From Strongyloides papillosus (taxonomy: Eukaryota > Nematoda > Chromadorea > Rhabditida > Strongyloididae): 64,000 bases of DNA. The stretch covers positions 2,294,001-2,358,000 of the forward strand of contig SRSI01000078.1 in assembly GCA_005656395.1 (NCBI GenBank), read 5' to 3'. The notes below the pieces were generated by a model that saw only the letters and a list, made by a program, of their open reading frames with translations, was not told where the DNA came from and did not search any database. A program made the translations under genes and the position numbers. This document shows, in pieces, positions 11,625 to 23,830 of this stretch (position 1 is the first letter of the stretch; every line of letters begins with the position of its first letter).

Positions 11625-13687
11625 ATGACGTCAAAATACAATGATGAGGAGAATTTATTTTCTGATAGCACCAAAAAAAGTGATTACCCAATAAGAAAGA
11701 AAGGTCGTCCTGTTGATGTTAGAATTTTAATTGTAGGGGATCGTATGTTTTAATTAATTAAATACATTTTAATCTAATCTACATAAATATTGTTTAGAAG
11801 GAGTTGGCAAAACAAGCCTTATAAATTCTTTAATTGAAGATAGATTTGTTTCAAAAGTACCTCGTCGTTTGAAAGGAATTGTATTACATCCTGATTCAAC
11901 TCCAGATCACATTTTAACTTCTATCTCCGATTATAATTGTGAAGAACAAAATTTGGAACAATTAAACGTTGAAATCAATAAAGCAAGTGTAATTGTTATC
12001 GTTTACGATGTCAATGATCCTTCTTCTGTTGATAGAATAAGAAAATATTGGATGGCAAATGTTCAAAAAGAAAATTTTCGTGGTGAAGCTTTGTACTATA
12101 AACCAATAATTTTAGTGGGAAATAAATCTGATACAGAGGAGAGTAGTACAAATTTAAATGAAGTATTAAAATTAATGAATGAATTTCCTGAAATTGAGAC
12201 ATGTGTTGAAAGTTCAGCAAAAACAATGAAAAATGTATCAGATATTTTTTATTATGCTCAACGTGCTGTTATCTATCCATCACAACCTATTTATAGTGCA
12301 GAAAATCGTGATATAACACAAGATTGTAGGAAAGCGTTTGTTAGAATATTTAAATTGAATGATATTGATAATGATGCCTTATTAAATGAATATGAACTTA
12401 ATCAATTTCAATTATTTTGTTTTGGTATTCCATTGGCGCAAACTTCATATAATGAAATAATCAATCGTGTTGCTGAAAATGATCCCAAAGGAGTACTTAA
12501 AAATTCGTTAACTCTTGATGGATTTATTGCACTACAGATGCTTTTCATACAAAGAGGACGATATGAAATTGTTTGGAATGCATTGAGAAAGTATGGTTAT
12601 TCTAATGATTTACAATTACGCGAAGATTACATTTATCCGCCATTAAAAGTTACTTTAGGTTCATCTGTTGAATTATCACCTGAAGGACATCAATTTGTAA
12701 GTCAGTTATTTGAAAAGTATGATGAAGATAAGGATTGCTTGTTAAGTCCATGTGAATTTCAAAATTCATTAAGTTTATATCCTCGTCATACTGTTTGGAT
12801 AAAGGATGCTATTCAATATGTTGAATCAGATGATAGAGGTTGGATAACATATAATGGATTTGTTTCATTATGGACATATAAAACATTCACCAATATACCA
12901 GAAACGTTAGAATGTTTAGCTTATTTAGGATTTAATGTTAAACATAAAAGTCAGATTGATGCATTTATTGTTACAAGAGATAGGAGAATTGATATTGAAG
13001 AAAAAGAGACACATAGAAATGTTTTCCAGTGTCATGTTTTTGGACCAAGAGATTCTGGTAAAACAGCTTTTATTCATTCTCTAACAAATAAATCAATGTT
13101 AAGGTCAGCCTCGATAAGCAAACAAGGTACAAATGATAATGTAATTAATGTCGTAAATTTTGAAGATCAATGTAAATATTTATTGTTACATGAGGTAAAT
13201 TTATATGATCAAGGGAATACTTTAACAGAATATGAAAAAAATGCAGATGTTGTGGCATTTTTATATGATGTTTCCAATCCACAATCATTTGCTTATAGTG
13301 CAAATATTTATACTGTAAGTTTAATCTATTAAAATATATAAATATACAAATATATTTTGTTTATAGAAATTTTTTTACCGAACAAAAGTGCCATGCTTAT
13401 TTATTGCTACAAAAGTTGAAAGATTTTCTGTGGAACAGGATTATGAAATGCAACCAGATGAATTTTGTCGTTTTTACCAACTACCAAAACCTTATAAATT
13501 ACGCAATAAAGAAATAGGAAAAATGGATAGTCCAATATTTAAACAATTATTAAAAATGGCAATAAATCCACACCATAAAAAAATGTATTCTTTTTTGGAT
13601 ATGAACTATTTTAATCCTATTGTCACTACCACTGCTATGGTTGGTATGGTTGGTGTTGCAGGTTACTTAGTTTATAAAAATATATAA
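11625..13687 (+). CDS. miro-1: Mitochondrial Rho GTPase Miro
   Basis: Three exons (11625-11742, 11798-13314, 13367-13687) give 651 residues, the usual Miro length. Miro sits in the mitochondrial outer membrane and links mitochondria to motor adaptors in a calcium-sensitive way. The N-terminal GTPase has the P-loop GDQGVGKTS (split by intron 1) and the NKSD base motif. Two EF-hand regions follow (DIDNDALLNEYE and DEDKDCLLSPCE both keep acidic ligand patterns). The second GTPase has the loop FGPRDSGKT. The C-terminus is a hydrophobic tail anchor (about 20 residues, ending VYKNI) that directs insertion into the outer membrane. The protein has about 29 extra residues before the usual start (MTSKYNDEENLF...KKGRP), which are lysine/serine-rich. 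Confidence 0.95.
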
Positions 13688-14529
13688 GAAATATTAAATA
13701 GGTACATCGTTATACGTAAATAAAAAAAATAATAAAATAACATATATAAAAAATATATCTTTTAAATATCAATTATTTCATTTTTCATCTGTGATTATGA
13801 TATATTTAAAAACCATGAAATTAAAGGAATATTTTTAATTTTTACTTTTTAAAATGTAGTATTTAATAATGGTTTTTAACCATGAATTTTATTTCAACAA
13901 TAATTCATATTTATTTCTTTTTTTTTATCATATTTAATAGTTAGTATGTTTGATGTAATATTATAACCTTTAACTGTTTACATCAAGTTATATAAAAAAA
14001 ATGAATAACCCTAATAAAAATGTATGCTTGTTGTTTATGTTAGATGTCATGAAAAATTATATGTTGGTAAATTTATTAAGTATAGAATATAGGAATAATA
14101 ACATGCTTTTTAGTATCATTTGTATCATTATGAAAAGAAATTAAATATTTTAACATAAATTAAGCTAGTTAGTTACTTTATTGATATTTTTTATTATTTA
14201 AGAGTATTATATTCCTCTTTTGACTGTGGTAATTACCATTAATTTTAGTTGGATTTATTACTACTTTCTTTTAAAAATTTTATTCAATTTAAACTCTTTA
14301 TTTTTCTATTTAATCAGATAAAATAAATTACTTTTATATATTTCGTAGTCTACTACTACTATTATATATTCAAATATAGTTATATTTGCAATTTTTTTAT
14401 CGTTTATTATAAGATGATGTCAAATTATTATTTTTCTATTGCTTCCGTTAGTAAATTTATATATATGTATTATAGATAAAAGGATTATAAGTATCATTTA
14501 TACTTATCATATAATCACTCACAAAAAAT
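13688..14529. other. Intergenic, nothing recognised
   Basis: AT-rich spacer between the Miro and Josephin genes. No coding or RNA signal is visible. Confidence 0.6.
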
Positions 14530-15157
14530 ATGTCAATTAATGATAGAAACTTAATTAGCAAAGATTCTATTTATCATGAGAAGCAAAGAAAGCAATTATG
14601 CCTGTTACACTCATTAAATAACCTGTTTCAAGAAGAAAAATTCAATAAACACGATTTAGATAAGATATGTGAGGAATTAGATCAAAGTACATGGTTGAAT
14701 CCTCATCGATCATGGTTAGGATTAGGTGATTATGATGCTAATGTTCTTATGGCTGTATTAGATAAGGAGGGCTACACATGCACATGGTTTGATTCCAGAA
14801 TGTATGTATTTATATAAAATTTTTCAAATATCATGGAAAAAATATACAACTTTTTTAGGTCTGCATCATCTATAGATCATAACAATGTTTTTGGTTATAT
14901 ATTTAATGTTCCAAGTGAATCGTTTTTCCCTTTTATGAAAAAACGACATTGGGTAAATTAACTTTTTTATTTTAGTATAAATATTGTACTTTATTTTTCA
15001 GTTTTGCGTTATCCGTACAGAAAACAATTATTTTTACAATTTAGATTCAAAATTATCATCACCTAGTAGGATATCCAACTTTGAACAATTTACAGACACA
15101 CTATTGGCACAAGGAAATACGCTTATTTTAATTAAATTCCCAAACATTAATGAATAG
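14530..15157 (+). CDS. Josephin-domain deubiquitinase (JOSD1/2 type)
   Basis: Three exons (14530-14801, 14859-14952, 15002-15157) encode 173 residues, about the size of JOSD1/JOSD2. Josephin proteins are cysteine proteases that cleave ubiquitin. The catalytic Cys lies in KQLCLLHSLNNLFQ, the catalytic His in KKRHWFCVIR (split by intron 2), and the third residue in FYNLDSKL. The order and spacing match the family. There is no ataxin-3-type ubiquitin-interacting tail or polyglutamine, so this is the short Josephin class, not ataxin-3. Start choice: the first ATG, followed at once by family sequence. Confidence 0.93.
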
Positions 15158-15599
15158 CCGTGAAATTAAAAAAAGAGAGAAGAAAGATCAAAACAGATCA
15201 CTTTTAAAGAATGTTATAAGTTATCTGTCTTTCAGTACACCAATGTCTTAATTTATTTATAAAGGCTTCTAATACCAGTATCATAATTAAGTTTATTGAT
15301 AATATAATTGCTTCCACATATTTTTACATGGTGATACATTAATTTTTCAATAAAAAGTACTTTTTTCTGATAAAAATTTTCTTATCTTATTGAAGAATGT
15401 TAAGAAAATTTCCTAATCTATTTGATAAGATCTTATCTTTATACCAATATAAGTAAAAGTAATTTTAATGGATTATCCTTCTTACTATTAATCACATTTG
15501 GAAACAAAAGTTTTTATTTGGTTAAAAATTTTTATATTATATTAGTAAAAACAATTTATTCATCTGTGATTGATATTTTTTTATAAAAATTTTTAAATC
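15158..15599. other. Intergenic, nothing recognised
   Basis: AT-rich spacer between the Josephin and peptide-transporter genes. It has no visible coding content and probably holds the transporter promoter. Confidence 0.5.
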
Positions 15600-18132
15600 A
15601 TGCTGAAGAGGACTTCTATTGTTTCCCCAATAAATGATAGTTTGTCATTGCCAAAAAATCCAGATTCAGAAAAGGATGAAACTGAAAATAGTTCGAATAT
15701 ACCACTAAGTCCTGTTTACACTTCATGGGGTGATATAATTAAACATTGGCCATTAACAACATTTTGTATTGTTTCAAATGAATTTTGTGAAAGATTTTCA
15801 TATTATGGTATGCGTACCGTCTTAACGCTTTATTTACTTAATATTCTAAAAATGTCCTATAATACATCAACAATATTTTTTAATGGTTTTACTGTCCTTT
15901 GTTATTTTACTCCGTTGTTAGGGAGTATATTAGCTGATGGTTATATCGGAAAATTTAAAACAATATTTTTTGTGTCAATTTTGTATACAATTGGTCAAGT
16001 TATTCTAGCTGTTAGTAGTATATTCAATTCATCCTCATCTCTTCATCCGTAAGTTTATTTTTAAAATATTATTTAACAATTTCTTAAGATGGCTTGATTA
16101 TCTTGGTTTGGTTATTATTGGATTTGGTACTGGTGGTATTAAACCATGTGTAAATTCATTTGGTGGTGAACAATTTGAACAACACCAAGAGCGAATGCTT
16201 TCACTATTCTTTTCCATGTTTTATTTTTCCATTAACGCTGGTTCTATGATTTCAACTTTTATTTCACCAATCTTTCGGTCATTACCATGCCTAGGCCAAG
16301 ATACTTGCTTTCCACTAGCATTTGGTATCCCAGCAATCCTTATGATAGTAGCAACGATTGTATTTATGCTAGGATCATTTAAATATAAAAAACCTATTGT
16401 AAAAAATAATGTTTTTGGTGAGGTATGGCATGTTTGTAAAGGAGCTGTTAAAAATAAATATAACAAATCAACAAGTACAAAGAAAGACCATTGGTTGGAT
16501 CATTACTTGACAACACATCAATGTACAAATGATGAAAAATGTCTTGCTTTACAGAAGGACAGAGGTGATACAACATTATGCCAAAAATGTGAATTTGTTG
16601 ATGATATAAAACAACTATTTCGTGTTGCAATAATGTTCTTACCAGTTCCAATATTTTGGGCATTATATGATCAACAAGGATCAATTTGGTTGATTCAGGG
16701 TATTCAAATGGATTGTAGAGTTGGATCACTTTTAATTTTACCAGATCAAATGCAAACACTTAATGCTGTTTTAATTCTTATTTTCATTCCACTATTTCAA
16801 ATAATTGTTTATCCAGGTATTGAATTATGTTTTAAAATGACACCACTAAGAAAAATGGTATTAGGTGGGCTTTTAGCAACGGCAGCATTTGTAGTGTCAG
16901 GAATTATTCAATTTGAAGTTAACAAAACATTACCAGTTCTACCTCAAGAAAACCAGGCATTTGTTAACTTTTTTAATTCACTGGACAATTGTAATCTTTC
17001 TATAACACCAATTAATAATGTTATCTCGCAAAATTTAACAAATTCAATAACATCATTCCCAAGTAATGGTACATTGAATTACGTTAATAATCAATTTGTT
17101 ATACCATCTGGATCATTTGAATTTAAAATTGCTTATACTGGAAGTGGATGTTCAAAAAATATTCCATCATCATATAAAGGAAGTTTTGACTCAAAATCAA
17201 TAAATTATATTGTTGTAAATAACCTTGGTGCTTATCAACAAAAAGCAGATCCCTCCAAACCAACTGAAGGTGAGGGAGAATTTAGTTTTAGTATTGATAT
17301 TGCTTTAAATAAAAATTATACTGCAGCAAATGTAACAAATTTGGCATTATGTAAACTTGATGTTGATAAATTTGATCCAGAATATCCTTGTGATCCAAAT
17401 CAGAGTGGATCAAAATTTTATTATTGGGAAAGAGATTATAATCAAAATACCGATGACATGGAAGTACGTAAATATACATCATCTACTCCTCAAGATATAG
17501 TAGCATCTAGTTATGTTTATAAACCTGTGAAACCAGGAAGGTAATTGTTATTCTATTTTTATTCATGTTTTTATATTATTTCTAGATGGGGCCTTTATTA
17601 TATGTATAATCAACCAAAAGATATCAGTCACCAGACATATTCGAAAGAAAAAGTACAGGTAGAAGCAACAAACATTACATTTAGTATTCATGCTCAAGGT
17701 GGTGTTTACAATTTAATTGTTACTGGTGATAAGGAAAAGCCACAAGGAAGAATTTATCAATTTGTTAAAGATAATACAGTAAATATACTTTGGCAAGTTC
17801 CACAATATATTATTATTACAGCAGCTGAAATTTGTTTTTCTGTAACAGGTCTTGAATTTGCCTACTCTCAAGCAGCTCCATCAATGAAAGCATTGGTACA
17901 AGCTATGTGGTTATTGACAACTGCTATAGGTGATACAATTATTGTTATTGTAGCAGCAGCACAAATATTTGATGATATGGCAATTGAATTTATGGCTTAT
18001 GGTGGTTTGATGCTTGTTGTTATTATTATATTTGCACTTATGTCACAATTTTATTACGAATATAAAAATTATGGTAATGAAGAGACGAAATTAGATAAAA
18101 TATCATCTGACAATGATAGTATATCAAATTGA
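15600..18132 (+). CDS. Proton-coupled oligopeptide transporter (POT/PTR, SLC15 type)
   Basis: Three exons (15600-16048, 16089-17540, 17586-18132) give 815 residues. Members import di- and tripeptides with protons, mainly at the intestinal apical membrane in nematodes. Diagnostic motifs are the ExxER element in NEFCERFSYYGMRT near residue 65, the loop GTGGIKPCVNSFGGEQFE, and the PTR2 signature FYFSINAGSMIST. About twelve membrane segments are seen, with the large extracellular loop (roughly residues 450-660, N-glycosylation-rich) between the late helices, as in animal PEPT proteins. The C-terminal tail is cytoplasmic and charged. Both introns interrupt codons, and their removal restores the frame (P-WLDYLG and R-WGLYY). 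It is likely one of the C. elegans pept-1/2/3 relatives, but which one cannot be told here. Confidence 0.95.
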
Positions 18133-18724
18133 CATAAACAAAGAAGCAATAATCATAATGTTGAAAAGAATGTAATTATTTTAAATAAAATAAAAAAATG
18201 AATGACATTTTTGTTCTAATAATTCCAGAGCATTTGTTGAAAACTATAATTTTTTTTCCTTATCAATATATTAAATAAATTTTTTGATAATTTATATTTA
18301 ACGAAATTTGATTTACAAAAGACTATACTCAATGATACGTTATATGTATATTCTTTAATATGTGTATTTCTGAAATATTACGCGTTAAGATAATTTACTA
18401 GAATACACGCAGAAAAATTAGAGACAAAATTATACTAATATTTTAGTTGAAGTGTCGTCGTATTCGATTGTGGAAAAAAAAAACAAAATTGTGTCCTTCT
18501 GTAAAAGTGTTTTTCATTCTTAAAAAATAAAGTGCGTAGTCTGGAATAACGTTTATTAGCATAAAATACAACCATTATAATTATAGAAATATATATTAGC
18601 ATAAAAATAAATAATAGCAAAAATAAGTTATTTACTAAAAATGATGTGTTAACCACCAAAATTATATTAATTGGATTTGCATAGGACTAATGTTCTCTAT
18701 ATTTTGTGTTCTGATAAAAGTTTA
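18133..18724. other. Intergenic, nothing firmly recognised
   Basis: AT-rich. An open frame at 18,435-18,659 (minus) lacks an ATG at its start and is not called. Confidence 0.5.
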
Positions 18725-18900
18725 TGCTAAACCATTATACTTTATTTTAAAGATATTTCTATGTAGATTTTCTCCATCGTTATTTCCAACGAGTTCCTCC
18801 ATTCCCATATCCATGAATAACTCTATTAACTGTTTAGAGGTCTCGATTACTTTTTTTAATTCTCACTAGATTTTTTAGTTCAGTCAGATCTTTTTTCTAG
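18725..18900 (-). pseudogene. Possible degenerate coding remnant
   Basis: On the minus strand two adjacent frames together read like protein. The first gives KKDLTELKNLVRIKK and the second, after a one-base frame change, continues as VIETSKQLIELFMDMGMEEL and further. The amino-acid make-up is coiled-coil-like and unlike translated AT noise. There is no start codon or splice structure. It may be part of the decayed mobile DNA that follows, or a broken exon of an unknown gene. Confidence 0.25.
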
Positions 18901-19239
18901 GTCTGGCATCATTAAATTTTATTTATATACAAAAAAAATTCACTAAAACATCATGTTATATCTATCATAAAAAACTTTACAAGTATCCAACAATGCTTAA
19001 ATGATATACAAATTCACTTTAATTTATATTTTTTTTTATATTTTTATTTTCTGATTTAACTTAAATGACGGCATAATACTATCTTAAGCTTTGTACAGTT
19101 TTGAGGGCTTTTCTAAAATAAATTTATTTGTAACAGTTAAAAATGCCAATTTTATTAAACTTAATTTATACCGATAATGCAAAGTGTTAAAAACAGGACC
19201 TTTCATAAGTGTCGTTTTCCTGCATTAAGTTTCTTTAAA

Positions 19240-19560
19240 ATTTCATAACTTCGAATCAAATCGTAAAAATGATTTTAAATTTTTCCTATTGATATTTTTT
19301 TTAAAATTGAGTATTAGACTTTTTTAGAAACTTAAACTTTGAAGGTGTTTTCACCTCGAAGAATACTCTAAAATCATACTTTTTGGGGTTTTACAGAAGC
19401 TATCACGTGGTATTAAAAGTACGAAATAGGGGTCATTCGATCATTAAAATTCTTATCTATAGCATTTTTTTCAAATGACCTTTTACGATTGGAAATAATT
19501 ATGAGTCAGAAAGTAAGTTTACCTCGAAAAGTATCAAATTTTAAAAAATAAATAAAAAAA
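19240..19560 (+). repeat. Left inverted arm of the foldback element
   Basis: Pairs with 20,350-20,670 in reverse complement. Identity by eye is roughly two thirds to three quarters, with indels. The arm has no open frame. Confidence 0.65.
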
Positions 19561-20031
19561 GAGTTATTTAAGTAATAAAATATATTTAAAATTGAAAATA
19601 TATGTTATAAAACTTTAAAATGATGGAAACTAATATTAAAATTATTAGGCAATAAGCATGTAAAAAATGTTAAGATGATATTTGTAAAATAAACAACATT
19701 TTTGACTAAAAATGCTAGCAATTGTTGACTATAAAGCTATAAACAATTAATTTATCATAACTATTTAGTTTTTTTACCTATCTCAATATACCTGAAACAA
19801 CAAAACTCGCTTTATCAGGATCTAAAGCCAGCTATCCTAACTTAAAAACTTGCTAGTGAGCAAATAAAAGAAAGAAATAAACCTTTTAAAAGCCTTTGAG
19901 ATCTTTGACTAAAGAATGACTTATTCAGTGCTGACCAATTAACGTAAACTCAACAAATTGATTTGAATATTTGCATTGAAAATCTAAATATTCTCTACAA
20001 ATATTCAACAATTACTAAAAAATTCAATTAA

Positions 20032-20307
20032 ACAAAAATATACCATATTTTAGTTAATCACTGGGCTGAATTTTTCGGTGCTTATGGCAATTTTATTTAT
20101 TTCAATGAGCAAGGAATTGAAGGTTTGCATACTTGGCTTAATAACTACTCAAGTTGCTTTCAAGTCTATAACTTACAAATCCACAGAACAATGCAGAAGA
20201 ATGTTTTAATTAATGAAAGAGCAAATAATTGTTATGATTCAGGAAACTATAAATTTTTCCACGTGTTTGCATTGTCTCACTTTTATAAATTAAAAATTTT
20301 AGTTTAA
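20032..20307 (+). pseudogene. Relict transposase-like fragment inside the foldback element
   Basis: A 91-codon open stretch without a start codon reads TKIYHILVNHWAEFFG, then YGNFIYFNEQGIEGLH, then a poorly conserved tail. The pattern K.H.L..H..E....G......EQ..E..H resembles C-terminal parts of transposase-like proteins found in many invertebrate repeats. I recall the pattern, not a specific family. An in-frame stop lies directly upstream and no further family sequence is seen, so it cannot be functional. Confidence 0.35.
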
Positions 20308-20349
20308 ATAAAAAAACTACAAAGAGTTATATTTAAATATTATTTTTCG

Positions 20350-20670
20350 TGTTTTAGTATTAAAATTTTGTATTTTTTGAGGTAATCTTACTTTTTACCT
20401 CATAACTTTTTTTTCAGTCCTAAAATGTCATTTGAAAATAATATATTCGAGATAAGAATTTTAAGAATCGAACGACGACAGTTTCATATTTTTTGAAATC
20501 ATGTATCAGCTTCTGTAAAGTCCCAAACAGCACAATTTTGATCTTTATTTGAATTTGAAAAAAAACACCTTCGAAATTTAATTTTTTAATAAAGCGTAAT
20601 AATAAAATTCAATATAAATATCAATGCTAAAAAATATCCAAATCAGTTTTGCGATGCGCCTCTAAGTAGT
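20350..20670 (-). repeat. Right inverted arm of the foldback element
   Basis: Reverse complement of the left arm at 19,240-19,560. Confidence 0.65.
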
Positions 20671-21013
20671 AAAAATACCCTTTTTCCCTCAAAAATTCAG
20701 AAAAAAAACTATAAAATCGGGTTACATTACAGATGTCTATAATAAAAATGACAAAAAAAACCTGCAATATCACTTTATTTGAAATTTAATTTATACATGT
20801 TCTAACAATTGGAATAAAGTATATTTGAAGAATAAACGTGACAAAAGTTGCCGTCACCATTTTTTTGTGCGTATTTCGCCTCATTTCATGATTTTTACAT
20901 GCACTATCATCATTAGAAGGCTTATAATCACCAAAGTATTGATTGATTATTTTGTTTAATAATATTATAAAAGTGTAAAATTTGAAATTATTTTTATACC
21001 TTGAGGAAGGAGG

Positions 21014-23786
21014 ATGAGTAGTGAAAATATAAGTGATATCAAAAATCATGATATGTTAAATTCAAAATCGGGTAGATTTCATATTTTATCAAACAATGAA
21101 CATATTTGTAAAGGTAAATATTTTATAAATTAATCATATATTATTAAAGAGAGCTTAGAAGAAAATGATCCCATAAATGACAATGACATCATGTTATGGT
21201 TAAATGATGAGTTGGAAAAATTGGAACAAAATGATATTAATGAATATGCAGATAAATTAAGTGGATGTATTTTAAAGGAATCATTAGTAGAATCTTCGAA
21301 ATTACTATCAAATATTGATAACAATGATCAAATAGACAAATCTTGTTGGAATGTACATTTGGCTAAAAATAGTTCCACGTCAGATTCATGTATGCAAAAA
21401 AAAGAGGAGGCTTTAATTAATGGTAAATTTACTTGGAGAAAAAAGGACTTAATCATGTTGGTATCATCAATTACTATTATTTTTTTAAAATACTTACTTT
21501 TTAATTATTCGTAAGTTTATTTTCATTTTTAATTTCTTATTTTAAATACTTTTTAGACTTAAAGCACAATCACTGATATCAACTAGAAAGTCAATGATCG
21601 AATCATTTTTCCCACATTCACCATGGATAGTGGACTATTCTGATGGAAATGGAGCATCAATAGATAGTTTGCTTTCGAAAAGCGAAATAGTTATTATTTA
21701 TTATTATGCACCATGGTGTAAACATTCAATAATACATAGGGACGCTTATAGTAATATAGCTAAGCTATTCCAAAAATATGATAATATTAAATTTTATGCA
21801 GTCAATTGTTTTGAACCTAAAGGCGAATGCAGAAAAACTTTTAAATTATACAATTTCCCTATTATTACAGCATACTTAAATTCTAATAAGTATGTTCAAT
21901 TTTTATCAGATTTTAATGAGGAAAATTTATTTAAATGGTTAAATTATATATTGTATCCAATCAGTAGGGTTAATGACCAAATACAACTTGACAATTATAT
22001 TGATAAGTACAGAAGTATATTTGTTGGTTTCTTTCCATCTCGATCAATTCCTTTATACACTGAATTTATCTACAGATCATACAAAGAATCAGAGCAAGAA
22101 AATTCACTGGAAAACAATAAATTCATAATAACAACAAATAGTAGTTTAGTTAATTTAATTGAAGGAATCAATGTTAATCAAGCTGTTATATTCCACATTT
22201 CTAAAAATCTTATTAATGATAGTATTGTAAAAAGTACTTTTTTGGATAGAGTAACTTCAAAAACAACAACATTTAACGAATGGGTAACAGAAAGAATTAA
22301 TAATATTAGGTTGCTGGTACGTTGGATTAATCTAGGAGACCCTTTAAGTCCTAGAAAAAACAATGATCTTTTTAGAGTTTTGAATTCAAGTGATGTTGTA
22401 ATACACTTTACAAAGAGAAATAGTTTCCAATGGAATGATACACCATCTATACATAAATTTAAAAGACTAGCAAAAAAGTACTATAATTCATGTTTTAACA
22501 AAATTAAAAAAATACCAAAAAATGTAGATACAATTAACTACGAAAGAATGTGTAAGAAGAATGAATTAACCAAATTGGATATTGAATCATGTTGCCTTGA
22601 ACTTAAATTAGATAGAAAATTTTGTTTACCTGCTTCAAATAATGCGTATATAGAGAAAAATTTAGATTTTTGTGGTAAAATTAATGAATTTTTTTCACCA
22701 GAAGAGACAAAGAAGATGTGTTGCCAATCATCTGGTAATTTAATAAAAAAACAAACTGAAAAGCGTATTAGAGATAAATTGACTTGTGAATTTGTGAAAA
22801 TTCATCCAAATAGTTATAAAAGAAGTTATGAAGAAAAAGATATATCTATAATTGATACAATACCATGTTATAAAAATGAAAGTTTAAAATTTTATCTGGC
22901 TCCTCTAAAGTATTTAGAATATATTAAATTAATATGGAATATTTCAATGCTTAAAAATGACGAAGTGACAATATTAATATCAAAGAAAAATGATGCAATA
23001 TATTATGAAAAAAATGTACATATCGATGAGAAAGTATTTGTAAAAATGTTGAGAAATTATCGTCATAAAGAAAAAATTGGTGTACTAACGAAAAAAGAAT
23101 CATCGATAAAAGAATCAACAAATAGCACTTATACAAAAAATATCGTAACAAGACTATCAATGAATGATTTTGTAAATGTTATTAAATTCCCAACGATACA
23201 AGGAAATACACCAGATCATGTTATTTTATTAAGTGGTGGATCTTCACATGGACCTACGATGGCTATTATGCACATTTTCCATCAGCTAGCCAACTATTTC
23301 TTACCTTTCAATAAACTTATTAAGTTTAATATTGTTGATATAACAGAAATTGATGTACCCTATTCAATGAAAAATGATCGAATTCCAGCCCTATATTTTC
23401 AATCATCAAAAAATTTAGAACAATCATCTTATTTTCCAAAAGAATTACCTTTTACATTTCCCAATGTCTTTGCTTTTATCATATCACGATGCCAAATAGA
23501 ATTAAAATGGAGAATCGCAATAACATCGTGCACCAATAAATGTTTTAGCAATAACCAAGTAGAATTAGATAAATATAATAACAAAATTAATGATTTTATA
23601 AGAAAGTCTCAAACTCTTCAAAATAGCCATAATAAACTAGGATTAAATAAAGTTATTGAAACGAAGATGATGCAAAGGAAGTTAGCAAGTGAATTAAGTA
23701 AATTCATATCAGAGTTAGATGAAAAACATATCTTAAATTTCCAACAAACAATTATTAAATGGGTACTTTACAACTTCAAGACATAG
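21014..23786 (+). CDS. TXNDC11-like ER thioredoxin-domain protein
   Basis: Three exons (21014-21113, 21150-21510, 21557-23786) encode 896 residues. The N-terminal cytosolic part is acidic (about 130 residues), followed by one membrane segment (LIMLVSSITIIFLKYLLF) and then a long lumenal part that begins with a thioredoxin fold. The motif VIIYYYAPWCKHS at about residue 200 has Cys-x-x-Ser instead of Cys-x-x-Cys. Many further cysteines and a second thioredoxin-like stretch (DHVILLSGGSSHGPTMAI onward) follow, and the C-terminus is coiled-coil-like. This layout matches animal TXNDC11, a single-pass ER protein that works with EDEM mannosidases in degradation of glycoproteins. The family assignment rests on layout and the Trx motif, since the middle is poorly conserved. 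A mariner remnant begins 17 bases after the stop codon. Confidence 0.72.
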
Positions 23787-23801
23787 GAAATTTTAATGAA
23801 A

Positions 23802-23830
23802 TACACTCCACGACAAAATAACGACCACAA
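23802..23830 (+). repeat. Left terminal inverted repeat of the mariner element
   Basis: Begins with TA then CACTCC. It is matched in inverted orientation by 25,760-25,787. Confidence 0.8.

Larger units (their letters stand above)
19240..20670. mobile_element. Degenerate foldback DNA element with long inverted arms
   Basis: The left arm (about 19,240-19,560) and the reverse complement of the right arm (about 20,350-20,670) align along more than 300 bases with many short gaps. Examples are TTTTACAGAAGCT at 19,390 against 20,508-20,520, GAAGGTGTTTT at 19,341 against 20,562-20,572, and TTAAAATTCTTATCT near 19,444 against 20,453-20,467. The arms enclose about 0.8 kb holding a short decayed reading frame. 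This is the architecture of an old foldback or long-TIR DNA transposon. Outer limits are approximate and I could not identify a target duplication. Similarity fades outward, so the element may extend beyond the range given. Confidence 0.7.

Noticed and set aside
16448..16759. Minus-strand frame inside the peptide transporter
   Set aside because: It is a shadow of the transporter coding sequence.
18435..18659. Minus-strand frame with a hydrophobic segment, possible small membrane protein
   Set aside because: It starts with TTG rather than ATG, has no acceptor just upstream, and its leucine/isoleucine/phenylalanine content is what AT-rich DNA gives by chance.
20786..21049. Minus-strand frame overlapping the TXNDC11-like start
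   Set aside because: It overlaps the first exon of a well-supported gene in antisense and has no splice or family support.
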